Shown here: piece by piece, positions 7,393 through 17,389 of the stretch
Position numbering within the stretch: position 1 is the first letter of the stretch
Layout of the letters: each line of letters begins with the position of its first letter
DNA from: Bacillus aquiflavi
Lineage (GTDB): Bacteria; Bacillota; Bacilli; Bacillales; Cytobacillaceae
Length of the DNA stretch: 64,000 nucleotides
Assembly: GCF_019915265.1 (NCBI RefSeq)
Contig: NZ_CP082780.1
Span: 1,426,001-1,490,000 of the forward strand
Direction: 5' to 3'
Notes under the pieces: generated by a model
The model's database searches: none
The model's input: only the letters and a program-made list of their open reading frames with translations
What the model was told of the DNA's origin: nothing
Program-made: the position numbers and the translations under genes

Positions 7393-9366
7393 GTGGCGAA
7401 CAAAGAATTACCATTTAAATATGATGACGATGCCATACAAGTCCTTGAAGGTCTTGATGCTGTAAGAAAGCGTCCAGCTATGTACATAGGAAGTACTGAT
7501 GTACGCGGGCTACATCATCTCGTTTATGAGATTGTAGATAACGCAGTTGACGAAGCGCTTGGGGGCTTTGGTGATCATGTCATTGTAAAAATACATAAAG
7601 ATAACTCAATTAGTGTTCAAGATAAAGGACGCGGAATGCCAACTGGTATGCATAAGCTTGGCAAGCCAACTCCAGAAGTGATTTTCACTGTTCTTCATGC
7701 TGGAGGTAAATTTGGACAGGGAGGATATAAAACGAGCGGTGGATTACACGGGGTTGGAGCTTCAGTTGTGAATGCTCTTTCAGAGTGGCTCGTTGTCAAT
7801 ATTAAGCGTGACGGCTTCGTATATGAACAACGTTTTGAAAATGGCGGAACACCTGTAACGACTTTAGAAAAAATCGGAAAGACGAATCAAACCGGAACAT
7901 CGATTCGATTTAAGCCGGACCGGGATATTTTTTCGACTACTTCATTTAACTATGAAACATTAGCGGAACGTTTACGAGAGTCGGCATTTTTGCTAAAAGA
8001 CTTAAAGATTGACCTTTACGATGAGCGGAATGACTTGCACCAATTGTTCCACTATGAAACTGGAATCGAAGCATTTGTTACCTATTTAAATGAAGAAAAA
8101 GATGTGCTTCATCCAGTTGTCAGTTTTTCTGGGGAGCAAACTGGAATTGAAGTTGATTTTGCATTTCAATTTAATGACGGATATTCAGAAAATGTCCTTT
8201 CATTTGTCAACAATGTACGGACAAAGGACGGAGGGACTCATGAAGCTGGTTTTAAAACAGCAATGACACGAACATTTAATGAATATGCTCGTAAAGTGGG
8301 GCTTTTAAAAGAAAAGGATAAGAATTTGGATGGTGCTGATATTCGGGAAGGGTTATCTGCGATCGTTTCTGTTCGCATTCCAGAAAATCTTTTACAATTT
8401 GAAGGTCAAACAAAAGGAAAATTAGGAACAAGTGAGGCCCGTTCAGTTGTTGATGCAGTCGTCTCTGAGCATCTTTCATACTTTTTAGAAGAGAATCCTG
8501 ATATTAGCTCGTTGCTCATAAAAAAAACAATTAAAGCGTTCCAAGCAAGGGAAGCGGCGAGAAAAGCGCGAGAAGAAGCAAGAAGCGGAAAAAAACGAAA
8601 GCGTTCAGATGCGTTGCTGTCAGGCAAACTAACTCCAGCCCAATCGCGAAACCCAAAAAAAAATGAATTGTATCTCGTTGAGGGTGACTCTGCGGGCGGA
8701 TCCGCAAAGCAAGGGCGTGACCGCCGGTTTCAAGCTGTTTTGCCATTACGAGGAAAGGTTATTAATACTGAAAAGGCGAAGCTTCAAGATATTTTTAAAA
8801 ATGAAGAAATTAATACGATCATCCATGCGATCGGAGCAGGCGTCGGAGCCGATTTTAATTTAGAAGATATTAACTATGATAAAATCATCATTATGACAGA
8901 CGCAGATACGGATGGAGCTCATATTCAAGTGCTCCTACTAACGTTTTTTTATCGTTATATGAAGCCGTTAGTAGAAGCAGGAAAGGTATTTATTGCTTTG
9001 CCTCCGTTATATAAAGTTAGTAAAGGCAGTGGAAAGAAGGAAATAATTGAATATGCATGGAATGACGACGAATTGCAAACAGTGCTTAAAAAAGTCGGCA
9101 AAGGATATAACTTTCAACGTTACAAAGGTTTAGGTGAAATGAATGCTGAGCAGCTGTGGGAAACGACGATGAATCCTGAAACGAGAACATTAATCAGGGT
9201 TCAAATCGATGATGGTGCAAGAGCAGAACGACGAGTCACGACGTTAATGGGTGACAAAGTAGAGCCGCGTCGAAAATGGATTGAAGCGAATGTTGCCTTT
9301 GGCCTAAATGAAGATAGCAATATTCTTGACAACGAAAATATTTCGGTCCAAGAGGGGGTTAAATAA
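7393..9366 (+). CDS. parE: DNA topoisomerase IV subunit B (ATPase)
   Basis: ATP-driven subunit of topoisomerase IV, which decatenates daughter chromosomes with ParC. Motifs in order: VLEGLDAVRKRPAMYIGST, the GHKL site EIVDNAVDEAL, GRGMPTG, GGLHGVGASVVNALS, the toprim EGDSAGGSAKQGRDR and TDADTDGAH with the acidic metal ligands, then QRYKGLGEMNAEQLW. The length (about 657 residues) is normal for ParE and it lacks the extra GyrB insert. GTG 7393 follows AAAGGGGAATGTTC at good spacing; ATG 7387 in the same frame sits too close to that site. The stop overlaps the parC start (TAATG). Confidence 0.97.
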   Translation: MANKELPFKYDDDAIQVLEGLDAVRKRPAMYIGSTDVRGLHHLVYEIVDNAVDEALGGFGDHVIVKIHKDNSISVQDKGRGMPTGMHKLGKPTPEVIFTVLHAGGKFGQGGYKTSGGLHGVGASVVNALSEWLVVNIKRDGFVYEQRFENGGTPVTTLEKIGKTNQTGTSIRFKPDRDIFSTTSFNYETLAERLRESAFLLKDLKIDLYDERNDLHQLFHYETGIEAFVTYLNEEKDVLHPVVSFSGEQTGIEVDFAFQFNDGYSENVLSFVNNVRTKDGGTHEAGFKTAMTRTFNEYARKVGLLKEKDKNLDGADIREGLSAIVSVRIPENLLQFEGQTKGKLGTSEARSVVDAVVSEHLSYFLEENPDISSLLIKKTIKAFQAREAARKAREEARSGKKRKRSDALLSGKLTPAQSRNPKKNELYLVEGDSAGGSAKQGRDRRFQAVLPLRGKVINTEKAKLQDIFKNEEINTIIHAIGAGVGADFNLEDINYDKIIIMTDADTDGAHIQVLLLTFFYRYMKPLVEAGKVFIALPPLYKVSKGSGKKEIIEYAWNDDELQTVLKKVGKGYNFQRYKGLGEMNAEQLWETTMNPETRTLIRVQIDDGARAERRVTTLMGDKVEPRRKWIEANVAFGLNEDSNILDNENISVQEGVK

Positions 9367-11813
9367 TGTCTACAGTAGAAAAATTTCGAGATTTACCTCT
9401 TGAGGATGTCATTGGTGACCGGTTTGGACGATATAGTAAATATATTATCCAAGAGCGTGCTTTACCTGATGCCCGTGATGGATTAAAGCCTGTGCAACGG
9501 AGAATCTTATATTCAATGCATGTTGAAGGCAATACGGCAGATAAAGGTTTTCGTAAAGCGGCTAAGACTGTCGGTAATGTCATCGGTAATTATCATCCTC
9601 ATGGAGACGTATCTGTCTACGAGGCAATGGTTCGAATGAGTCAGGAATGGAAGCTGAGATACTTGCTCATTCAAATGCACGGTAATAATGGGAGCATTGA
9701 TGGCGATCCACCTGCAGCTATGCGTTATACTGAGACAAGATTATCAGCCATTGCTTCAGAAATGCTTCGTGATATTGAAAAAAAGACAGTTGATTTTATT
9801 CCTAATTTTGATGATACATCAGAAGAACCAACCGTTTTACCAGCAATGTTTCCGAATTTACTTGTCAATGGTTCAACAGGAATTTCTGCAGGGTATGCTA
9901 CTGAGATTCCTCCGCATCATCTTGGTGAGGTAATCGATGCGGTAATGATCAAAATGGATAACCCAAATGCAACTGTCGATGATTTATTAAAAGTAATCAA
10001 AGGACCTGATTTTCCAACAGGGGGAATTATCCAAGGAATAGACGGGATTAAAAAGGCTTATGAAACTGGAAAAGGAAAAATGATTATTCGGGGAAAAGCG
10101 GATATTGAATCAGTTCGAGGCGGGAAACAGCAAATTGTTATTACTGAAATTCCGTATGATGTGAACAAAGCAACTCTCGTAAAAAAAATCGACGAATTTC
10201 GTCTAGATCGTAAGCTTGAAGGGATTTCAGAAGTTCGTGACGAATCAGATAGAACTGGTTTACGCATCGTCATAGAATTGAAAAAAGATACGGATGCCAA
10301 TGGTGTATTAAATTATTTATATAAAAACAGTGACTTGCAAATAGCTTATCATTTTAATATGGTTGCCATTCATAATAAGCGCCCGAAATTAATGGGATTA
10401 TGTGAACTTCTTGATGCCTATATCGCACACCAAAAAGAGGTTGTTACAAGACGATCCCAATTTGAACTATCTAAGGCAAAAGAACGTGAGCACATTGTCG
10501 AAGGATTAATGAAAGCTTTATCTATTCTTGATGAAGTGATTAAAACAATACGTGCTTCAAAAGATAAACGTGATGCAAAAAATAATTTAATGGCTCAGTT
10601 TCAGTTTACAGAGGTGCAAGCAGAGGCAATAGTTTCATTGCAACTGTACAGATTAACGAACACTGACATTACAGCCCTAGAAAAAGAAGCGGAACAGTTA
10701 GCAAAAAAAATCAAAGAATTAACAGCTATTTTAGAAAGCGAACGGAAGCTAACGAACGTTATCAAAAAAGAATTGAAGAATGTAAAAAAACAATTTGCTG
10801 ATGAACGCCGAACAAAAGTTGAAGCAGAGATTGAAGAAATTAAAATTAATCTAGAAGTGATGATACCAAACGAAGATGTGATTGTAACCGTAACAAAAGA
10901 AGGCTATGTAAAACGGACAAGTTTGCGCTCTTATGCTGCTTCAAATGGACAAGACTTCGGAATGAAAGAATCTGACAGATTACTCGACAAACTAGAAATG
11001 AATACGACTGACGTGCTCCTTCTTTTTACGAATAAAGGAAATTATTTATATTGTCCAGTTCATGAGCTCCCTGATAAAAGATGGAAGGATATCGGGCAGC
11101 ATATTGCCAATATGATACCGATCGATCGTGATGAGCTAATTATAAAAGCCATGCCTTGTCTGGATTTCAACAATAGCAGCTATGTATTGTTTATAACTAA
11201 AAAAGGAATGTTAAAGAAAACGGAATTACGACAATATAAAGCACAACGATATTCTAAGCCACTTGTGGCGTTAAACTTAAAAGACGGCGATGAAGTCATT
11301 GATGTTCATCTTACTGACGGGAAAAAATATATTTTTCTCTCTAGTTTTTTAAGCTACGGTCTTTGTTTTCATGAAAAGGAAGTGAACCTTGTCGGACTCC
11401 GGGCAGCTGGGGTAAAAGGAATGAACTTAAAGACAAATGATTTTGTAACTGCTGGACAGGTGATTGATCACCACGACGAGGCAGCGATTGTCATTGTAAC
11501 CCAACGCGGTGCCATTAAAAAAATGAAGCTCACTGAAATTGAGCTTACTTCTCGAGCAAAAAGGGGAGCGATGATGCTGCGTGAGTTGAAATCAAATCCT
11601 CATCGGATCGTCGGAGTTGTCCTATCAAAAAATAATGAGATCGTTTTTATCTCCACTGAAAAAGGTGTAATTGAAAGGATACATGTATCTGAGCTTCGTT
11701 ATAATGACAAGTATTCAAACGGATCATTTCTTATTAATGAGTTAGACAGCGGGGAAGTAAAAGAGGTTTGGACAACAGAAATAGAACAAGCAAATAAAAA
11801 TAATCGAAAATAA
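9366..11813 (+). CDS. parC: DNA topoisomerase IV subunit A
   Basis: DNA-cleaving and rejoining subunit of topoisomerase IV. It has PDARDGLKPVQRRILYSM, the quinolone-resistance segment GNYHPHGDVSVYEAM, the catalytic Tyr in AAMRYTETRLS, a long coiled-coil and tower region (about residues 370-500), and GyrA-type beta-pinwheel blades in the C-terminal third (KKGMLKKTEL, QRGAIKKMKL, EKGVIERIHV). The 815-residue length is normal. It overlaps parE by one base and is co-transcribed. The QRDR reads Ser at the usual resistance position (GDVSVYE), so no resistance change is evident there. Confidence 0.97.
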   Translation: MSTVEKFRDLPLEDVIGDRFGRYSKYIIQERALPDARDGLKPVQRRILYSMHVEGNTADKGFRKAAKTVGNVIGNYHPHGDVSVYEAMVRMSQEWKLRYLLIQMHGNNGSIDGDPPAAMRYTETRLSAIASEMLRDIEKKTVDFIPNFDDTSEEPTVLPAMFPNLLVNGSTGISAGYATEIPPHHLGEVIDAVMIKMDNPNATVDDLLKVIKGPDFPTGGIIQGIDGIKKAYETGKGKMIIRGKADIESVRGGKQQIVITEIPYDVNKATLVKKIDEFRLDRKLEGISEVRDESDRTGLRIVIELKKDTDANGVLNYLYKNSDLQIAYHFNMVAIHNKRPKLMGLCELLDAYIAHQKEVVTRRSQFELSKAKEREHIVEGLMKALSILDEVIKTIRASKDKRDAKNNLMAQFQFTEVQAEAIVSLQLYRLTNTDITALEKEAEQLAKKIKELTAILESERKLTNVIKKELKNVKKQFADERRTKVEAEIEEIKINLEVMIPNEDVIVTVTKEGYVKRTSLRSYAASNGQDFGMKESDRLLDKLEMNTTDVLLLFTNKGNYLYCPVHELPDKRWKDIGQHIANMIPIDRDELIIKAMPCLDFNNSSYVLFITKKGMLKKTELRQYKAQRYSKPLVALNLKDGDEVIDVHLTDGKKYIFLSSFLSYGLCFHEKEVNLVGLRAAGVKGMNLKTNDFVTAGQVIDHHDEAAIVIVTQRGAIKKMKLTEIELTSRAKRGAMMLRELKSNPHRIVGVVLSKNNEIVFISTEKGVIERIHVSELRYNDKYSNGSFLINELDSGEVKEVWTTEIEQANKNNRK

Positions 11814-11831
11814 ACTAAAAAACAACATGTT

Positions 11832-11868
11832 CTCATTTGACTATATGTCGAGTGAGGGCATTTTTTTT
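11832..11868 (+). terminator. parEC terminator
   Basis: CTCATTTGAC and GTCGAGTGAG pair with two wobbles around TATAT, followed by GGCATTTTTTTT. Confidence 0.75.
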
Positions 11869-11880
11869 ATTAAATTTTCA

Positions 11881-11942
11881 GAAATGTTTTACCAAAAATG
11901 AGAATATAACAAATAAGTGAAAAATAGTTGGAGGTTATTTTC
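11881..11942 (+). repeat. 62-bp duplication of the upstream region of the gene at 17939
   Basis: This stretch, from ATGTTTTACCAAAAATG to ATAGTTGGAGGTTATTTTC, is nearly identical to 17877-17938, including the ribosome site. Here no start codon follows. The copies bracket the whole island between parC and the secreted-protein gene. Confidence 0.85.
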
Positions 11943-12014
11943 ATCATTTTTAGGTTGAAAGTTCTAGTTAAGTATTTATTAGTTAAAAATATACAAAAAA
12001 AACTAGGAAAATAG

Positions 12015-12790
12015 ATGTATGGAGAACCGCCTAAATTAAAAGAAAAGGCAGATCAAACGATTGATACATACACACAGGCTGCGATACAATTTATCCAAGA
12101 CCCTATTCGTACAGCGGAATCTGTCGCACAGGTTGTGACCGATTCAGTTGAACAAGAAGGCATCATGTATGCAACTGGTTCTGCCTTGCCGTCTCTCATT
12201 CCAAGCACCTTATTACAAAGGAGTAAAAGGTCTTTCTAGCGTAAAAAGTCCTGGAAAATCACCGAAAGTGAATAACAGTAAACCATACAGCAAAGAATTT
12301 ATCCAAGAAAAGATCAACGCAGCGAAAGCGGGAATGGGCAAGATGAAAGTCCCTGTACTTTATCGAGAGCAACTGTCGACAGGTTATTCTTCTCTGCTGA
12401 TTGTTGGAATGGGAACAAAGTCGCTTGGTGAGATTCGTCCGCAAATGTTTTCGGTGAAGAGTGAAGGTAGGGGGATAACTAAGGATACTGTAAAAGTTAC
12501 ACCTGATTTTGGTCGGAAGATGGATTATGTTTTTGGTAATGCAACTGGTAATAAGCACAATATCGACCGTTCTATTGCTATGGAAAGGCAATTGAATAGT
12601 ATTGGGATTTTTGATAATAAAACAGGCAGGAAGCATGTTCTTGATAACTTAACTGATACGTTCAATGATGCTTCAAGTATCTTAAAGACTCAAGATAATG
12701 GTCGAATTAAGGTCCGAATGGAGTATTAAAAGTAGAATCTATATGGGACGGAGAAAAATTGATAACCATTAAACTCTTTGGAGGAAAATA
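12015..12790 (+). pseudogene. Remnant of an LXG-type polymorphic toxin (linker and C-terminal toxin domain)
   Basis: Only the end of a long toxin is left. Residues starting KEKADQTIDTYTQAAIQFI and EQEGIMYATG are the pre-toxin linker seen in Bacillus LXG toxins of the YobL/YxiD sort. A frameshift near 12205 changes frame to YKGVKGLSSVKSPGK, then KFIQEKINAAKAGMGKMKVP-type linker, then a C-terminal domain with GNATGNKHNIDRSIAMERQL. A second lesion near 12715 puts the natural end (VESIWDGEKLITIKLFGGK, stop 12788-12790) in another frame. The N-terminal LXG secretion domain is absent. The true end sits directly against the next start codon, as in toxin-immunity pairs. Confidence 0.75.
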
Positions 12791-13309
12791 ATGAGATTAG
12801 TTAATAAATATAATGATTATGAACTTTATGAATTTGAGTCACAGTCAGAACTTAAAGAATATGTTGAAGTTAACCAAAGTATTCTAATCAATACTAAATG
12901 TGTGGACAAAAAGAAATTTTATGGGATAAGTATCAAAATAAAAGAATCTACTTTTATTGGTATTTTTGGCGGAGTACATGGTATTAAACCATCAGCACTG
13001 ATAGCCAGAATGGAAAAATGTATTCTTATAAGTATTGATGAAAAAATTTATTGTGTAGATTTGAAAGGTAATGGAATGAGGTGGGTGAAAGAGTTTGATT
13101 CTGTTGTCTATGAAGTGATGAAAGTATCAGACGTAACTTTTCTTGTCATATGTGAATTAGGTGTTGTTAGTCTTACTTATAAAGGAGAAAAACAGTGGGA
13201 GCATACTAGCGATGTAATCACAGATTTTGAGCTAGATAGTAATATATTAAGACTATCTACTTATGAGGGTGAATATTCTCTTTTATTAGATAGTGGAAAT
13301 GTTATTTGA
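12791..13309 (+). CDS. Candidate immunity protein for the adjacent toxin remnant
   Basis: A 172-residue soluble protein starting at ATG 12791, directly after the original toxin stop (TAATG), with GGAGG from the toxin's own last codons (TTTGGAGGAAAATA) as the ribosome site. It is mostly predicted beta strand with repeated hydrophobic-charged blades (CILISIDEKIYCVDLKG, FLVICELGVVSLTYKG), reminiscent of a partial propeller. I do not recognise the family. The immunity role rests on position alone; it remains intact beside a broken toxin, which is common for retained immunity genes. Confidence 0.6.
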   Translation: MRLVNKYNDYELYEFESQSELKEYVEVNQSILINTKCVDKKKFYGISIKIKESTFIGIFGGVHGIKPSALIARMEKCILISIDEKIYCVDLKGNGMRWVKEFDSVVYEVMKVSDVTFLVICELGVVSLTYKGEKQWEHTSDVITDFELDSNILRLSTYEGEYSLLLDSGNVI

Positions 13310-13358
13310 CTATAGTCGGATATTAAGCTAAAGCATATGATAGAAATATAAGAGATTG

Positions 13359-13393
13359 AAAGCGATGGGTAGAATATCTATCCATTGCTTTTT
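13359..13393 (+). terminator. Terminator after the immunity candidate
   Basis: AAAGCGATGGGTAGA pairs with TCTATCCATTGCTTT around ATA, followed by a T run. Confidence 0.75.
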
Positions 13394-13747
13394 TGATAAA
13401 ATAAAGAATCTATGAAAAGGACAACATAAACGATATTTTCTCTGAAATTCATAAACTCATGAAGGTTGTACCATCATGGAGTATTGTTTTAATTCTTGGA
13501 TAGTAAGAGAAGTACGATAGTTAGGCGAGATGACATTTTACATAGTTATGACATGGCATAATTAACAAACTAACGGGAATGACAACGCTCGTGGCGATAA
13601 GCAATGGGTAACGTAAAAAGATGTTCGTACTCTACGTTGGCTAAATAAATTATGGGTGTATTTTTCATAGAGACGGTCGTATAATACTTACTATTCGTTT
13701 AAAAAGCGTTACGTAAATTACAATTTATGTAACGGGAGGGTGAAAAA
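13394..13747. other. Intergenic stretch before recombinase remnant
   Basis: No coding frame. The end holds the recombinase ribosome site (AACGGGAGGGTGAAAA) and a short palindrome, GTTACGTAAATTACAATTTA followed by TGTAAC. An ancestral attachment site could lie here but nothing proves it. Confidence 0.4.
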
Positions 13748-14265
13748 TTGAACGTTGTCGGGTATATACGAGTCTCTACACAAGGGCAAGTGAAAGAAGG
13801 ATATAGCTTGAAATATCAAAAAGATGAAATTAAAGCATATTGTGAAGAACAAGGCTTGAATATTAATTATGTGGTGATGCTCAATACTAGTCGATTATGG
13901 CAGTCAGATATTGATACAACGAGAGTTGAAGAAATATAGATGTGATATTAATAGTATTGAACAGCCTTCATAAAGCATTCATAAGAAAGACCCAAATGAT
14001 TTTTTGTTCAATGGATTAATGGGGTTGTTAGACCAATACCAACGGCTTGAAATAGCCCTCGAACTAACAAAAGGGAGAAATAAAAAGGCGAGAGAAGGTG
14101 GTTATGCAGGAGGAAGGACAACATTTGGCTACATGAAACAAAAAGGTGAAAAGGAACTAATAATACATGATAGTCAGGCAGAAGCAGTTAAACGAGTGTT
14201 TGAGCTTAAGGAACTACATAAGAAATGGTCATTGTCTAGGTTGGCAGTAATTAAGAGCTCCTCCA
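13748..14265 (+). pseudogene. Large serine recombinase remnant
   Basis: The N-terminus has the resolvase signature NVVGYIRVSTQGQVKEGYSL with the catalytic Ser, then an internal deletion joins it to NTSRLWQSD and a stop at 13937-13939. A second piece in another frame (from about 13998) gives FLFNGLMGLLDQYQRLEIAL, GRNKKAREGGYAGG and a recombinase middle domain ending ELKELHKKWSLS. The zinc and C-terminal DNA-binding parts are missing. Such enzymes integrate phages and elements, and in Bacillus one often sits next to LXG toxin regions. It cannot be functional as read. Confidence 0.8.
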
Positions 14266-14320
14266 AAAGCTTCAGGGCACATTTCGAACTCTTTATCGAT
14301 GACATTTAATATTTCTATCT

Positions 14321-14611
14321 TCATTCAATAATCCCCCTTTTAATCATTTCATTGGCATATCTTGTCTTTACTCTCTTCCCGTCGGTTAAATAAACTGCAT
14401 TTGGCGGATCATCATAGAGAGAAATTTCAACCGATGAACTTTTCTTTTGTCTCAACCAATTATATACACTGCCTTCGTTATTAGTAGGATGAGATAAAAT
14501 TTTAATTACTCTAAATACAGCTGCATCATATTCTGTATAATTTATATTATCCTTATCTAATCCATTGTCTGTTTCAAAGAGTGTGTCCGGTTCACCAACT
14601 GATACGAAAGC
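14321..14611 (-). pseudogene. Unrecognised gene fragment
   Basis: Open for 96 codons on the minus strand but with no start codon at its left limit. It reads [20 protein letters not shown], then [14 protein letters not shown] and a basic end [14 protein letters not shown]. The composition looks like genuine coding sequence. I do not recognise it; it is likely the end of an island gene truncated by rearrangement. Confidence 0.4.
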
Positions 14612-14661
14612 CTATCACCATCGTTTGTAGAGAAATTCTCTACATTTTAGAAAAGCACTCC

Positions 14662-14811
14662 CTAAAGGGTAACAAACTCCGCTTCTCTCAATCCAAAGAC
14701 AAAAGCTCCACCAACTGCTCCAGAACCATACCTCAAAAGAAATTCTTTAAAATCCTCTGGCAATTTTACCTTTAGTTCATCTTCTGCTTGGTTTACTTCC
14801 TCATTAGAATT
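14662..14811 (-). pseudogene. SUKH/SMI1-KNR4 immunity protein, N-terminal/middle fragment
   Basis: Reads EVNQAEDELKVKLPEDFKEF and LLRYGSGAVGGAFVFGLREA, the core SUKH block (LP-x-D-[FY]-K-x-[FL]-L-x-x-x-x-G). It stops at TAG 14664-14662. SUKH proteins neutralise polymorphic toxins. The fragment starts exactly where the opposite-strand fragment at 14811 begins. Confidence 0.6.
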
Positions 14812-14963
14812 TTATTGCCATTGGCATAGACGGTGCAGGAAATCCGGTGGGTTTTAATTCTCCCAATACAGAAATTATTACATTAGACTTTGATTTCGGT
14901 GGGAAAGAAATGATAGCAGAGAGTTTTGAGGAATATTTAGAAAAAGCAATTCGTGAAGAATAA
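14811..14963 (+). pseudogene. SUKH immunity protein, C-terminal fragment
   Basis: Reads FIAIGIDGAGNPVGFNS, a TLDFDFGG strand and a helical end SFEEYLEKAIREE, i.e. the SUKH C-terminal half (the 'I-G-x-D-G-x-G-[ND]' block). It lies head to head with the minus-strand N-terminal part at 14662-14811, so one original gene seems to have been split by an inversion. Confidence 0.6.
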
Positions 14964-15021
14964 AATATCCATTTTAGAATCTTCAGGATATTAGTTGTAA
15001 CGTAAGCCCGAACTATAAAAA

Positions 15022-15043
15022 TATGCGCACCTTCTGGTGCGCA
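15022..15043. terminator. Hairpin inside IS66 end
   Basis: ATGCGCACC TTCT GGTGCGCAT, a perfect hairpin next to the element end, able to stop transcription from outside. Confidence 0.6.
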
Positions 15044-15173
15044 TGACAATTAACCGTATTTCATGATCTTTTTGGTCAAAATACGGCTAATTTCATTTAT
15101 TTACTAACATTCTGCCTTGATCATTTTCGACCATGGCATATATAGATCTAAAATTTCAGGGTTTTGATGGATA

Positions 15174-16670
15174 CTACAATTTGGTAGATCGGTCAAAAGC
15201 TTTTTTTATATATTCGTAGAAATCGATGCCGTTACTTTTGGCTGTTTCTGCGATACTCAAACAAATGGCGTTGGCTTTTGCCCCAGCTTCGCTGACCGAA
15301 AATAGCCAATTTTTTCTTCCAATGACATTGGGTCGGATGGCATTTTCCGCGGGATTATTATCAATTTCAATCCGGCCATCATATAAGAATGCCTTTAATC
15401 CATCAGCTCTATTAAGTGTATATTCTGCCGCCTTCGCAAGGGCATTTTTTCCGAAGAATGGCGATGTTTCAACCCAGTTAAGGAATTCCTCCACTATTGG
15501 CTTTGAAAACTTTTTGCGTTTTTTTCTACGTTTACTCGGGGACAAATGTTTAAACTTCCTCTCGAGCCGATACAAATCATCGCAATACTTCACACCAATT
15601 CGGCCATTTTGCTGTCTGCTTTCAGCCAATAACGCCGAACATGAGCCCAACAATTCGCAAAGCTGATTCCTTCAATTTTGTCATATGCAGAATAACCATC
15701 ACAGATAATCGTTCCTGAATAATCTTCAATAAAACTTTCAAGAACTGAACGTGCACGTGATAATGAACTTTGAAATAGAACTATCGTTGGCCCCTGGCAA
15801 GGTATACTTCGGTAGACCCAGTTATAGGCATTGGCTTGACCCGGTTTACCGTCAGAACGATTAATAATTTTTGCATACGTTTCATCAATATGTAAAACGG
15901 ATTTTGCCATCATGATCGTTTTCATTCGTTCATAGATAGGAAGTAGCCAATCACCTGCTACACGAATGACCCAATTGGAAAGGTTTTTGTCATTCGTATC
16001 CAGTCCATAACGAACCCATTCCTTCACCTGACGGTGAAGGGGTAAGTACTGCACAAATTTATCATAGATAACTTTGGCAAGTACACTGGGACTAGTAATA
16101 CTGCGTTGAATAACTGGTTGTGGTGCTTTCCCACGTTTTATTTGCGCTGGTTGGGATGAATCCCCCTTACATTTTGTACACCCATAAGCATGTTCAATGT
16201 GTTGAATTTTCTTCATCCTTGCTGGAATGAATTCTGCCTCTTCACGTACGATTGTGCTGCCGATCTCAATCATTTGCCCTTGGCAACACTCACAGATTGT
16301 ATTTTCTGGATGATGATGAATGTCATCTACTTCAATGTCATCATGTAATGAATCGTTTCTTTTTTTCTTTTGAACTTTTCGTACAACAGTATAAGAAATC
16401 GTCTGTTGGCTTTGTTCTTCTGTGTGCTCAGAATCGCTAAAAGACGAGTCATCATCAAATAAAGAGGCTTGCCCGTCTGGCGCATTGTATTTAGATTTCT
16501 CCGTTTTAGAACCATATAAAGCTTTTGTTAGCTGGCGAACTTGCTGTGATAGAGAATCAATCTTCTTCATTAATTCTTTATTTTGCTGGTTCGAATGAGC
16601 CAATTGTTTCTTCTTCGAGTAATTGAATTAATTTGTCCTTTGAAGAAGAGTCTTTTCCCACAATGTTCAC
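15174..16670 (-). pseudogene. IS66 transposase TnpC, frameshifted
   Basis: The DDE transposase of the element. From GTG 16670 the start VNIVGKDSSSKDKLIQLLEE runs in one frame, then a shift near 16610 leads to AHSNQQNKELMKKIDSLSQQ with the IS66 coiled coil and zinc-finger region (CECCQGQM, GCTKCKG), the catalytic core (HIDETYAKI, CDGYSAYDK, CWAHVRRYW) and a second lesion near 15622 after AAAGCAGACAGCAAAA, where one A appears lost. The last part (RIEIDNNPAENAIRP with the final catalytic Glu, then an IS66 C-terminal tail) lies in the shifted frame. Two small shifts at A-rich spots could also be sequencing errors. Confidence 0.8.
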
Positions 16671-16746
16671 CACTTTTCGTCCATTTTCGTACTCCTATTA
16701 TAATCATTTTAAACCTTGAAATAAAGGAAAAATAGGTAGAAAAAGT

Positions 16747-17292
16747 TCAGAACGTGCCTTTTGGCGATGGTTGAATGGCCTTTGGCTGCTGAATGGATAA
16801 CCCCTCAAGCAACCACCTGAGCTCCTTCTGAGATAGATTACGAACTGCTTGTTCATCTTTAGGCCATTGTAGCTTACCATTGTCCAGTCGTTTATAGAGC
16901 ATGGCGAAGCCATCCCCATCGAAATACAGACATTTATATCTATCTTTCTTCCATCCGGCAAATAAGAATATAGAGTCGCCATAGGGGTCTAATTCAAAAG
17001 AATCTTGAATTAGAGTAGCCAATCCGTCAATCCCCTTCCGCATATCCGTTTTCCCACAGATAATATAGATATTTTTCACATCCGTATAATCATGTTTCAC
17101 CAATGTTTCAAACTCCCTCATGATTGCTTGGATGACGTGCTCCTCTACGCCGTTGAAGAAGGCAATTTCCGCAGCTGCTGTTTTAATCATGCAAGCAGGT
17201 TTTGAGGAAAGCTCAGCTGGAACTGAACTAGAAGAATTATTGTTTTCGGTATGTAATGTAACGGGGACAATAGTCAATTTTTGTTGTGGCAT
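16747..17292 (-). pseudogene. IS66 TnpA-tail fused to TnpB
   Basis: One open frame of 181 residues joins the C-terminal tail of TnpA (about residues 1-63; its helix-turn-helix part is missing) to a complete TnpB-like accessory protein (about residues 66-181) with the signature CGKTDMRKGIDGLATLIQDS and FLFAGWKKDRYKCLYFDGDG. In intact IS66 elements the two are separate, slightly overlapping genes. Loss of the TnpA DNA-binding region should block transposition. Confidence 0.75.
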
Positions 17293-17389
17293 TTGAAAAA
17301 AGCACCTCCTTTTTTAATAGATACGCTTATCGTACCAGGAGGTGCTTCTATTTTATATGCGTTGTTTGAATTCGGGCTTACGTTGTAAC

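Larger units (their letters stand above)
14994..17389 (-). mobile_element. IS66-family insertion sequence, degraded
   Basis: A ~2.4-kb element with near-identical inverted ends (AACGTAAGCCCGAA at 14999-15012, and its complement at 17371-17384), hairpins just inside each end, and the three-gene IS66 content on the minus strand. The first two genes are fused and the transposase is frameshifted, so it should be inactive. No 8-bp target duplication could be seen at the ends, consistent with later change at the flanks. Confidence 0.85.

Noticed and set aside
8276-8746. Minus-strand open frames within parE and parC
   Set aside because: They are antisense shadows without ribosome sites or recognisable products.
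14994-17389. Target-site duplication of the IS66 element
   Set aside because: The 8-base sequences next to the two ends do not match; none could be claimed.
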